Part shown: positions 1 through 7,216 of the stretch, piece by piece
How the letters are laid out: each line of letters begins with the position of its first letter
Numbering within the stretch: the stretch's first letter is position 1
Origin: OMOG01 sp041485845
GTDB taxonomy: Bacteria; Acidobacteriota; Terriglobia; Bryobacterales; Bryobacteraceae
Direction: 5' to 3'
Assembly (NCBI GenBank): GCA_041485845.1
Contig: JBGPKH010000421.1
Location: 1 to 7,927, forward strand
DNA: 7,927 nt
Translations under genes and position numbers: made by a program
The notes under the pieces: model-generated
The model's database searches: none
Told to the model about the DNA's origin: nothing
Seen by the model: the letters and a program-made list of their open reading frames with translations, nothing else

Positions 1-296
1 GAGGTGGCGCCGGCGATTCCGGAGACTGGCGCCGTCCGGCCGATTCCGGGGAAGTAGCTGACTTCGCCCAAGAGCATCACTTCCTTGATGACGGCATAGC
101 AGATGTTGCCGCCGCCCATCACGCGGGCCTGGTCGATACCATAGCTGGCGCCAATGAAGCCGCCGATTTCCGTGGTATGCGCGCGGAGGATCGGGGCGGG
201 CTGAGCGTGAAGGGCACTCCCCATCACGATTGCCATCGCGGCCATGAGCAGGACTGTCTTCGCAGTTGTATCAGAAAGGTTCGCTCGCATCCACAT
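1..296 (-). CDS. exported, probable outer-membrane beta-barrel protein, N-terminal part only
   Basis: The left edge of the window cuts this gene; about 98 N-terminal residues are present. Two in-frame ATGs lie close together (296 and 290), giving starts MWMRANLSD or MRANLSD; neither has a good Shine-Dalgarno sequence, so the choice is uncertain. A signal peptide is clear: the hydrophobic stretch KTVLLMAAMAIVMGSALHA is followed by a likely cleavage site near ALHA-QPAP. The mature part begins with glycine- and aromatic-rich strands such as EIGGFIGASYGID, then VMGGGN and EVSYFPGIGR. This resembles the N-terminus of small outer-membrane beta-barrel proteins common in Acidobacteria. The beta-barrel call is an inference from this style; no C-terminal strand is visible. 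It starts 16 nt after the stop of the caspase/FGE gene and probably shares its transcript. It could instead be another kind of secreted beta-rich protein. Confidence 0.72.
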   Translation of the reverse strand, partial: MWMRANLSDTTAKTVLLMAAMAIVMGSALHAQPAPILRAHTTEIGGFIGASYGIDQARVMGGGNICYAVIKEVMLLGEVSYFPGIGRTAPVSGIAGAT

Positions 297-312
297 GTTT
301 ATACCACACTTT

Positions 313-1818
313 TCAGCGCGCTTCGAGGTTTGGCAGAACGCAGCGGAAGCCGGTGGTGTTGTCGTGAGGGCCTTTGGCGCCCTCCCTAAAGGAGCTTCGC
401 AGGTCGAAGTCCGTCGCGTTCCAGGAGCCGCCCCGAACGACGTGCACCTTGCCGGCCGATACCAAGGGATCGACGAAAGGTCCCGGGCCTTTGTACGCAT
501 CGGGATTGTAGAAGTCCGCGACCCATTCGCGCACATTGCCCGCCATGTCGAAAAGATGCCAGCCGTTTTCCGGGAAGCTCCGCACCGGCGTAATCTCGTG
601 AAATGTTTTTTTCAATTCACTATTGGTGGTGCCGGAGTAGTTGGCCTGCGTCTTCGGATCAGTTGCTTTTCCCCAGGGATAGATCTCGCCTGACCTTCCG
701 CCGCGGGCTGCGTATTCCCATTCCGCTTCGGTCGGCAGCCGGCCGCCGTCGCCCGCCCACTTGCAGTAATCCTGGGCGTCTTGCCAAGTCACCTCGCTGA
801 TCGGACCCTCGGTGACCAGCCCGCCGCGATGCGTCTGCGTCTTGCGGGGGGCCGGGTGGCTCGGATTGGCTTTCAGGAAAAGACCATAGGCGGTCAGAGT
901 GACCTCGGAGTTAGAGATCCAGAAGTTCTTGGAGATCGTTACGGGATGCGCGGGGCTTTCCTCCGCCTTGCATTTCGTGTCGCCCTGCACACAGCCCATC
1001 TGGAACGTTCCGCTGGGAATCCAGATATAGTTCAGTTGGTCCTTCGGATTGAGCCGGCTATCGCCCGCCCCCGGGGGCCGATCCCTCACTACGACGGTGG
1101 GTTCCTCTTTTGGCCGCGGAATGAAATAGAAGTTGTCGATGGCCGACGAGTTCAGATACGGGCGTTGGCTGTCGCCAGGCTGGACGCCGTTCTTCTGTAC
1201 GTCGTTGAAGACCTCGGTCAGGGACAATCCCGGCTTCTTGAGCGCCTCGACCAGTGCCGCGGTAAACCGGCTGGGTGTGTTTCCGGAGGGCGGCTTTACG
1301 AAACCCATCGCCGTATTGAACGAGACCAGGGTTCGGTCCGGCGGCTGCATCATCGCCAACCCCTGGTTCTCGGGAAGCCCGGTACACTCCCAGGCAGCGT
1401 CGAGAACTATGATCCGTTGACCGGCCTTGCGTCCCTCCAGTAGGGAGAGCAGGGTGCGCACAGGGTAGAGCCGGCTTCCCGCATCATAGTTCACAGGCAG
1501 CAGGTAATTGTCGCCTTCCAGTTCCGTGCCATAACCAGAGTAGTAGAAGAACACGATATCGTCGGCATTCACTGTCCCCGCGAAATCGCGAATCTCAGAC
1601 ACCATGCGTGCCTGATCGAGATCGGGCTTGACAACGGTCTGGAAGCCCAGCGCGGCGAGTTGTGCCCTCACGGCTTCCGCGTTGATTTGGGACGTGGGAA
1701 CCGCGGGGAGGTTCGCGTATTTTCCGTTGCCCATCCCCAGCGCGCGCTTGGTGACGGCGGCTGACGTCGTGCAGACAACGACACAAAGAATGAACAGAAA
1801 TCTCGGAATGCCCGGCAT
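313..1818 (-). CDS. exported caspase-like/FGE-sulfatase fusion protein with both active sites degenerate
   Basis: A 501-residue protein. Residues 1-20 form a signal peptide (hydrophobic FLFILCVVVCTTSA). Residues about 22-234 are a caspase-like (peptidase C14) domain, shown by NGKYANLPAV, the strand VFFYYSGYG, DNYLLPVNYD, and the late core FTAALVEALKKPGLSLTEVF to FYFIP. The catalytic His expected in YYSGHG is Tyr96, and the catalytic Cys expected in LDAC is Ala142, so proteolysis is not expected. After a Pro-rich linker, residues about 261-497 are an FGE-sulfatase (SUMF1-like) domain: IPSGTFQMGC, GGRLPTEAEWEYAARGG, YPWG, DMAGNVREWVADFY, VRGGSW and a final GFRCV. The copper-binding Cys pair of true FGE is replaced by Ala468 and Leu473, so formylglycine generation is also unlikely. 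The ATG sits 10 nt after the kinase stop with AGGA 8 nt before it, which supports this start and translational linkage. A periplasmic scaffold or binding role is inferred. Confidence 0.94.
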   Translation of the reverse strand: MPGIPRFLFILCVVVCTTSAAVTKRALGMGNGKYANLPAVPTSQINAEAVRAQLAALGFQTVVKPDLDQARMVSEIRDFAGTVNADDIVFFYYSGYGTELEGDNYLLPVNYDAGSRLYPVRTLLSLLEGRKAGQRIIVLDAAWECTGLPENQGLAMMQPPDRTLVSFNTAMGFVKPPSGNTPSRFTAALVEALKKPGLSLTEVFNDVQKNGVQPGDSQRPYLNSSAIDNFYFIPRPKEEPTVVVRDRPPGAGDSRLNPKDQLNYIWIPSGTFQMGCVQGDTKCKAEESPAHPVTISKNFWISNSEVTLTAYGLFLKANPSHPAPRKTQTHRGGLVTEGPISEVTWQDAQDYCKWAGDGGRLPTEAEWEYAARGGRSGEIYPWGKATDPKTQANYSGTTNSELKKTFHEITPVRSFPENGWHLFDMAGNVREWVADFYNPDAYKGPGPFVDPLVSAGKVHVVRGGSWNATDFDLRSSFREGAKGPHDNTTGFRCVLPNLEAR

Positions 1819-1826
1819 AGTGATGA

Positions 1827-1830
1827 TCCT
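1827..1830 (-). promoter_or_regulatory. ribosome binding site of the caspase/FGE gene
   Basis: AGGA on the minus strand overlaps the TAG stop codon of the kinase gene and lies 8 nt upstream of the ATG at 1818. It supports that start and suggests that ribosomes finishing the kinase may restart on this gene. Confidence 0.55.
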
Positions 1831-4800
1831 ACTTCTGGGTCCAGTCTACTTTCCAATTGATTTTAGCCGAATTTGCACCGGGCTGAAATACGAAACAGGA
1901 CCATCCGTTCAGCCTGGAAGGGGGTTCCAGAATCGTGGTTCCGGCGGGGGGCTCGAGAACCACGGGCGCGCCCAGCAGGCGACTGCTCTGGGGGGTGACG
2001 GAGCCGCCGCCTTCCACGGGGGTTTTGCCCACGATGAGAACGGGCTTTCCCGGGCTCCCTTTCCACTCGATAAACCCCGCTGGTTCACCGGGGTATTCCT
2101 CGGAGGTCATTGGCTTCTTCGTGGTGGGAGGGCAGTGCGGACCCGCCGGAGCCGGCGGCGGTTGGATCACCAGCGATACCGAGACGACGGCCGTACCGTT
2201 CGCAGGGTCCGACAGACGAACCGAAACATTAGCCTTCGACTCCGCTGAGGGAACGCCGCCGATGGACCCGTTGGCCGGGTCCAGTTGCAGGCCCGCCGGC
2301 AGACCCGTAACGCTCCAACGGTATGGCGGTTTTCCGCCGGAACCCGTCAGCGTTCCGCTGTACTTGTCGCCGACTTTGCCCTCGGGAAGCGATGTCGTGA
2401 ATACTTTCAAGGGCATCACGGTCGTAGCCGACTTCATCGAAACCGAGAATGCGCGTTCGTCGGTCTGATTGGCGCGATCGGTGACGCGCACCTGAACTTT
2501 GACTGGGCCCTCTGCGGTTGGCCTTCCCCGCAGCACCGACCCGTTCAGGGAAAGACCACCCGGCAGCGGGTTCACGGTCCAGGTATAAGGTTTGGTTCCG
2601 CCCGATGCGTCGAGAGTGACCCCGTACGAGTCGCCCACCTTGCCTTCCGGCAGCGACAGAGTTTCGAGCTTCAGCGGCGGCGGCGGTGGTGGTGGTGGAG
2701 TGACCGTTCCGGTGGGGGGATTCACGACCACGACCTCTGTTTTCTTCGCATCGATCGCAAGGCTCAGTGTGCTGGTGTCCGCCGTGTGGCCGCGCTCATC
2801 GGAAACGCGGACCGCGAAATCGAACTTGCCGTCCCCGGTCGGGATGCCGCCAATGGTCCCGCCGGTAGTGTCCAAGGTCAACCCGGGCGGCAGCGCCTTG
2901 CTCGCCAGGGTCCACCGGTACGTCCCGACGCCGCCCGAAGCTTTCAACGCGCAGGAATAGGAATCGCCGACCTTCCCCGCGGCAGGACACTCGGCCGTCA
3001 CGGCGAGCGAAGGAGGCCCGGGGAACAGCAACATCTTGCCGATGGCCGCCAGCGCGATCAGTACCAACGCCGCAAAGGCCCCCATCACGGCGGGCTTCTT
3101 CCAGATTGGCGGTGCGGGAGCCGCTTCGCCGCCCGCTTTCGGCCGGCCCGCTCTGGCGGTTTTCAGCAGCGCGGCCGCCTCGGCATCCGCGGGAAAGCGC
3201 GCCAGCAGGCTTGCCAGGAGGGTGGCCGCTTGGTCGAACTTGGACTGGGACAGCAGCGTCTTCGCCTGGACGATGCCCTCGCGGCGGGACTTCTCGTTGA
3301 CCAACCGCTGCTTCCAGGCGACCAGCTCCGTATCGTCCGGATATGTCTTGAGCGATTCCGCCAGCGCCGCGGCGGCGCCATCCAGATCGCCCGCAGCCGC
3401 CAGTCCTTCCACCCGGGCCAAACACTCGCCTATGGATGGCCGCTGCGCCGCGACGATGGCGGTCTCGGCCCAGCGCAGATGCTCGCGCGCTTCGGGTACG
3501 CCCGCCGCCAGCAACTGGGTGGCGCTTTCCAGCACGCCTTGCGCGTCACCGGCTTTGCGCTTTTGCTCCAGATCGAGCACCTTGCTTTGGCGGTCGGCCG
3601 CGGTGGAGATCTGTTCCAACTCCTGTTCCACGTCGGCTCGCCGCCCATAGGCGCCGATCAAACCCTGAAGGGTACGGATGGCGTCGTCGAAGCGGCGTTC
3701 CTTCACCAGCGCTTTGGCCTGCTTGCGGCCCTGGGCGATCATCGACTCCGTTTCGGCAGCGGCTCGCCGCGACTGCGCGTCTCGCAGCAACTCCATGGCT
3801 TCGGCATCGGCCGCGTCGTCCGCGACGACCGGACTCAAGAGCCGTTCCACTTCGTCGAAGCGGGATTTTCTGTGGGCGCTACGCGCATCGGCCACGGCTT
3901 TGTCGCGCCGTTTGCCGCGTTCGATTTGGCTGCGGGCTTCGGCGACACGGGGCGAATCCGGCGCGATTGCCGCGGCCGCCGCGAGGCGCTTTTCCGCGGT
4001 GGGCCAATCGCGGCGGTTGAGCGCCTCCGCCAACGCCGCCAATGCCTGCTCGGTTTCCTCACGGCGGCGCTCGGCCCTCAGGCTGTCTCTTAACGCCGGG
4101 AGCGAGGGCTCGTCGGGATACTGGCGGCCCAACTCCTCGAGCCTGCCCGCGGCGGCGTTCCAGTCCTTGAGAACGATAGCCTGACGGGTGAGGCCCGTCA
4201 ACCTCGACACCTCGGCCTGGCGGCGGTCTTGCGCGATCTGCTGCTGAATTCCGGAAAACCACTCCAGGAGCTGCGGCGCATCGGGATCCCGCGTCATGGC
4301 GGCCTGGCAAACCTGCAGGGCGGCTTCGCGGTTCCCTTGATTCAACAGGCTGCGAACCTGGCTCTCCGCCTCCGCGATGCGGCGGGTGCGCTCCGTGGTG
4401 CGAGCCATTTCTTCGACCTGGCTGCGGAGCGCGATGAATGACGCGGCCGCGCCGAACTCGCCGCTGTGGTGTTCAATCAGGGCCGCGGCCTCGTCGAGGC
4501 GGTTCTGTTCCACGGCCGCCCGGATCCCGGCGGTGGCCCGCGAGAGGGCATCGGCTCGTTTGGATGCCTCCCACTCGGACTTCGCCTGGCTCAGCAGTTT
4601 CAGCAGCGCGGGCTCGCCGGGAACCTTCTCCAGGAAGGCTTCCAGGGCGTGAATGGCCTCGGGGTAGCGCTGTTCGCGGATGAGCTGCGAAGAAGAGCGG
4701 AGCGCCTCGCGCAGGAACTGTTCCGCCTCCCACTCCAGCTTTTGCCGGGAGACGGCGTCGAGCAGCCCTTCCAGGCGCGGGTCGTCCGGATAGGTCTGAA

Positions 4801-7054
4801 GAGTGCGTCGCAGCAACGCCGCGGCCGCCTCGAAATCCCTGGCCGCGGCGAGCTCGCGCGCCTGCGCGCAGACTTGGTCGACGGTACGGGTAACCCGCTG
4901 GATCTCCGCCAGGCCCTGGGCCTCCTGAAGGAGATCCTGAATCTCGGGGTTCTGCGGATCTTCGGCCGAGATCTGCTTGAGGAGCATCATGGCGGAATCG
5001 CACTGCCCCTCGGCGAGCCTGGATCGAGCCGCGGTCAGCGACTGGCGCACGCGCTCCGCGCGGCGATGCGCGTTCCATTCCGCTTCGAGTTTTTTTCGTT
5101 CCTCGAGGAGATCGCCGTCATCGCCGAACTCCCGCAGGGCGGCGTCCAGAGCTTTCTTGGCCTCCTCGAAGCGATACTCGCCGCGGAGCTGGGCGAGAGC
5201 GCGAGTGGCCCTGGCGAGTTTCTGGCGGCGATCGTAGTCCTCGCGGGCACTCGTAGCGGCCTGCACCAGGTAGCCAATTTCGGAATCGCCGGGGTACTGT
5301 CCGGCGAGGCGGCGCAGCAATTCTTCGGCTTCGGCAAAGCGGCTGACGGACTGAAGGGCGGCGGCTTCCTCTCTGGCCCTGGCGACGTCCCCGGCCTGTT
5401 GGAGCGATCGCAATTGCTGTTGCGTGTCGGCCAGCAGCGCGGCCAAATCGCGATCCTCGGGGAACTCGGCGCAAAGCGCCTCCAGCCGCGGCAAAGCATC
5501 CGAGAACCGGGACTCTTTGAGGATGCCGCGCAGGGCCTGCTTTTCCGAGCGGAGCCGCTCCTGCCGGGCGCGTTGGAGCTTCTGGGCGCGTATGCGCTCG
5601 AGCAGCGCGGGCGCCTGGCCGGATGGGTCGCGAACGTCCTTCAAGCTCTCCAGCTTTTCTATCGCCGAGTCGAAATCCTCGACGGCCGCGAGCCGGCGCG
5701 CGTCGTCCAGGGCGACCTTGAGGCGCCGTTCGTTGTCCCGGTCCTCGATATCTTTTCGGACCGTGTCGACAAATTTGGCGACCTTGGCATTCTTCGGGTC
5801 GAAACCCAGCGCCTCCGATCCGAGGCGTTCGGCGAGAGTCAGGTTCTGCCGTTCGAGCTCGCGACTGGCGTCGGACAAAAGGCGCGCCGCCTTGATGGCG
5901 CCGTCCCACTGCTGGCGGGTGTCGGCGATTTTGCGGGCGATGTCCGTATCGGTGGGATCGAGCTTGGCGGCGGCTTCCAGGGATTCGATGGCCTCGGGAA
6001 ACAGGCGCCGTCCGAGGTCGGTGTCCGCGGCTTTCAGCAGGGTGTCGATTCTGGGCCGAACGCTCTGGCGATGGGAAGCCTGCTGGATGCGCTCACGCAG
6101 CTCCCAAACCTCGGGGTTGGAAGAATCGAGATCGATGATCTCGCGCATGAACGCCTGCGCGCGCGTCAGTTGCCCGGCGGTGTAGAGGTCGTGCGCCAGG
6201 GCGAACAACTCGGCGGCCCGCTGCTTCTGGAGGTCGAGCAACAGCGGGCGCATGTCGAGCAGGAGATCCTCGAGGCTCTGATAGCGAAGGTCGCGGTCCT
6301 TCTCGATCGCGCGCATCACGATCTGTTGCAGGGTGGGAGGGCATCCCGCAACCAACTGCGACAACGGCACGGGATTGCCCTCGGTGATCTTGTACATGAA
6401 GGCGGCCACGTCGGAGGCTTCGAAGGGATGGGCGCCCGAGACCAGCTCATAGAAGATGACGCCATAGGCGAAGATGTCGCAGAGAGCGTCGACGTCGAGC
6501 CCGGCGAACTGCTCGGGGGACATGTAGCGGATGGTGCCGATGAGGTCGCCCTTCTGGGTGAGACGGGTGCTGTCGTCGCGGGTGAGGCGGGCGATGCCGA
6601 AATCCATCATCTTCACCGCGCGGTTGGGCAGCACCTTGATGTTGGCCGGCTTGACGTCGCGGTGGACCACTCCGTTGTCATGGGCGCACTGTAGGCCCAT
6701 GCCCACCTGCGACATGATGCGCACCTTGTCGAGCAGGCTCAGGGGCGGCCCGGAGGTCATCATCTGGTTGAGGTCGGAGCCCTCCAGGTACTCCATGGCG
6801 ATGTAGGGCGCGCCCTCGTAGACGCCGAACTCGTAAATGGTGACGATGTTTTCGTGGTGCAGATTGCCCGCCGCGGTGGCCTCGTTTTGGAAGCGGGCAA
6901 GCATGTCGGGGCCGCTTTGCGCAGTCAAGACCTTGACCGCCACGGGGCGGCCGACAGTCGGATCGTAGGCCTTGTACACCCGCCCGAAGCCGCCTTCGCC
7001 GAGCGCACCACGCACTTCGTATTTACCGATCTTCGATGGGAGTGGATCGGCCAT
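1829..7054 (-). CDS. giant transmembrane Ser/Thr protein kinase with TPR-like solenoid and extracytoplasmic Ig-like domains
   Basis: A 1741-residue receptor-like kinase of the bacterial Hanks (PknB-like) type. The catalytic domain (about 10-270) looks complete: glycine loop GEGGFGRV (19-26), VAVK Lys41, helix-C Glu58, HRDVKPAN with Asp133 and Asn138, DFG at 151-153, an activation loop with Ser162, Thr163, Thr166 and Thr174, and SPE at 179-181. Residues 283-1303 are about 19 TPR-like units of roughly 54 residues, each with a pattern like RFxEAxxxLxxLLxxxPDDxxL followed by a longer charged helix. A single membrane helix spans about 1322-1344. Outside lie three putative-Ig (He_PIG-type) domains at 1347-1436, 1461-1540 and 1549-1631, each with a GKVGDxY and LPxGLxL motif, then an unrecognised domain (1632-1741). 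An eight-proline linker precedes the second Ig domain. The ATG is placed by the usual short lead to GKYEVRGALGEGGFG. First gene of the operon. Its substrate is unknown; the downstream products are exported, so they are not obvious cytoplasmic substrates. Confidence 0.96.
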   Translation of the reverse strand: MADPLPSKIGKYEVRGALGEGGFGRVYKAYDPTVGRPVAVKVLTAQSGPDMLARFQNEATAAGNLHHENIVTIYEFGVYEGAPYIAMEYLEGSDLNQMMTSGPPLSLLDKVRIMSQVGMGLQCAHDNGVVHRDVKPANIKVLPNRAVKMMDFGIARLTRDDSTRLTQKGDLIGTIRYMSPEQFAGLDVDALCDIFAYGVIFYELVSGAHPFEASDVAAFMYKITEGNPVPLSQLVAGCPPTLQQIVMRAIEKDRDLRYQSLEDLLLDMRPLLLDLQKQRAAELFALAHDLYTAGQLTRAQAFMREIIDLDSSNPEVWELRERIQQASHRQSVRPRIDTLLKAADTDLGRRLFPEAIESLEAAAKLDPTDTDIARKIADTRQQWDGAIKAARLLSDASRELERQNLTLAERLGSEALGFDPKNAKVAKFVDTVRKDIEDRDNERRLKVALDDARRLAAVEDFDSAIEKLESLKDVRDPSGQAPALLERIRAQKLQRARQERLRSEKQALRGILKESRFSDALPRLEALCAEFPEDRDLAALLADTQQQLRSLQQAGDVARAREEAAALQSVSRFAEAEELLRRLAGQYPGDSEIGYLVQAATSAREDYDRRQKLARATRALAQLRGEYRFEEAKKALDAALREFGDDGDLLEERKKLEAEWNAHRRAERVRQSLTAARSRLAEGQCDSAMMLLKQISAEDPQNPEIQDLLQEAQGLAEIQRVTRTVDQVCAQARELAAARDFEAAAALLRRTLQTYPDDPRLEGLLDAVSRQKLEWEAEQFLREALRSSSQLIREQRYPEAIHALEAFLEKVPGEPALLKLLSQAKSEWEASKRADALSRATAGIRAAVEQNRLDEAAALIEHHSGEFGAAASFIALRSQVEEMARTTERTRRIAEAESQVRSLLNQGNREAALQVCQAAMTRDPDAPQLLEWFSGIQQQIAQDRRQAEVSRLTGLTRQAIVLKDWNAAAGRLEELGRQYPDEPSLPALRDSLRAERRREETEQALAALAEALNRRDWPTAEKRLAAAAAIAPDSPRVAEARSQIERGKRRDKAVADARSAHRKSRFDEVERLLSPVVADDAADAEAMELLRDAQSRRAAAETESMIAQGRKQAKALVKERRFDDAIRTLQGLIGAYGRRADVEQELEQISTAADRQSKVLDLEQKRKAGDAQGVLESATQLLAAGVPEAREHLRWAETAIVAAQRPSIGECLARVEGLAAAGDLDGAAAALAESLKTYPDDTELVAWKQRLVNEKSRREGIVQAKTLLSQSKFDQAATLLASLLARFPADAEAAALLKTARAGRPKAGGEAAPAPPIWKKPAVMGAFAALVLIALAAIGKMLLFPGPPSLAVTAECPAAGKVGDSYSCALKASGGVGTYRWTLASKALPPGLTLDTTGGTIGGIPTGDGKFDFAVRVSDERGHTADTSTLSLAIDAKKTEVVVVNPPTGTVTPPPPPPPPLKLETLSLPEGKVGDSYGVTLDASGGTKPYTWTVNPLPGGLSLNGSVLRGRPTAEGPVKVQVRVTDRANQTDERAFSVSMKSATTVMPLKVFTTSLPEGKVGDKYSGTLTGSGGKPPYRWSVTGLPAGLQLDPANGSIGGVPSAESKANVSVRLSDPANGTAVVSVSLVIQPPPAPAGPHCPPTTKKPMTSEEYPGEPAGFIEWKGSPGKPVLIVGKTPVEGGGSVTPQSSRLLGAPVVLEPPAGTTILEPPSRLNGWSCFVFQPGANSAKINWKVDWTQK

Positions 7055-7078
7055 AAAGACAGTACTGAAGAATACTAG

Positions 7079-7107
7079 ATTATAACGGAGGGCGGGCCGG
7101 GCGTCTA
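7079..7107 (-). promoter_or_regulatory. sigma70-type promoter for the kinase-led operon
   Basis: On the minus strand a perfect TATAAT (7084-7079) is preceded, with a 17-bp spacer, by TAGACG (7107-7102), which matches four of six bases of TTGACA. Transcription would start near 7072, giving a leader of about 17 nt before the ATG at 7054. An AT-rich perfect -10 box in such GC-rich DNA, placed just before the first gene of a tightly packed set, is unlikely to be accidental. The leader has no evident Shine-Dalgarno sequence. An imperfect inverted repeat (7061-7076, AGTA...TACT ends) covers the expected start site and might be an operator, but the pairing is weak. Confidence 0.62.
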
Positions 7108-7124
7108 TTTCGAGCTATTTCGAG
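7105..7124. repeat. tandem duplication, 2 x 10 bp
   Basis: Two exact, adjacent copies of CTATTTCGAG (7105-7114 and 7115-7124). The first copy overlaps the proposed -35 hexamer of the kinase promoter, so the duplication could affect promoter strength or a regulator site. This is visible directly; the regulatory role is speculative. Confidence 0.9.
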
Positions 7125-7151
7125 CGGGGGGATTGGAGCGGGGGGCTGGAG
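7125..7151. repeat. imperfect tandem duplication, about 2 x 13-14 bp
   Basis: CGGGGGGATTGGAG (7125-7138) is followed directly by CGGGGGGCTGGAG (7139-7151). The two differ by a small change in the middle. It lies between two exact tandem duplications and continues the series. Confidence 0.8.
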
Positions 7152-7157
7152 ATGGGG

Positions 7158-7193
7158 CTCGCCAAAGCGCGAGGGCTCGCCAAAGCGCGAGGG
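7158..7193. repeat. tandem duplication, 2 x 18 bp, with a palindromic unit
   Basis: Two exact copies of CTCGCCAAAGCGCGAGGG (7158-7175 and 7176-7193). Each unit holds the short inverted repeat CTCGC / GCGAG around a 6-nt loop, so each copy could form a small hairpin. The shape is like that of REP-type intergenic repeats, but only this one place in the genome can be seen. No gene with recognisable content covers it. Confidence 0.9.
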
Positions 7194-7216
7194 GTTGGGG
7201 CAGGACCGGTGACCCC

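Noticed and set aside
297..312. Possible terminator between the caspase/FGE gene and the envelope-protein gene
   Set aside because: The gap is only 16 nt and holds no inverted repeat or T-run.
781..1443. Plus-strand open frame (220 codons) opposite the caspase/FGE gene
   Set aside because: No domain pattern; the minus-strand frame has clear caspase and FGE motifs throughout.
1038..1818. Active caspase/metacaspase annotation
   Set aside because: The His and Cys positions are Tyr96 and Ala142, so a peptidase name would be misleading.
2285..4093. Plus-strand open frame (602 codons) opposite the kinase TPR, membrane and Ig region
   Set aside because: Low-complexity Arg/Gly/Gln-rich translation without motifs, fully antisense to a well-supported gene.
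4466..6694. Long plus-strand open frame (742 codons) opposite the kinase solenoid
   Set aside because: It is antisense to a clear coding frame, has no recognisable domain, and reads as the mirror of a GC-rich repeat region. Long antisense frames are expected from strong GC bias at third positions.
7133..7216. Extension of the WD40 frame upstream to a TTG start
   Set aside because: This part translates the tandem DNA repeats into an Arg/Gly/Ala string with no WD40 similarity and no ribosome site.
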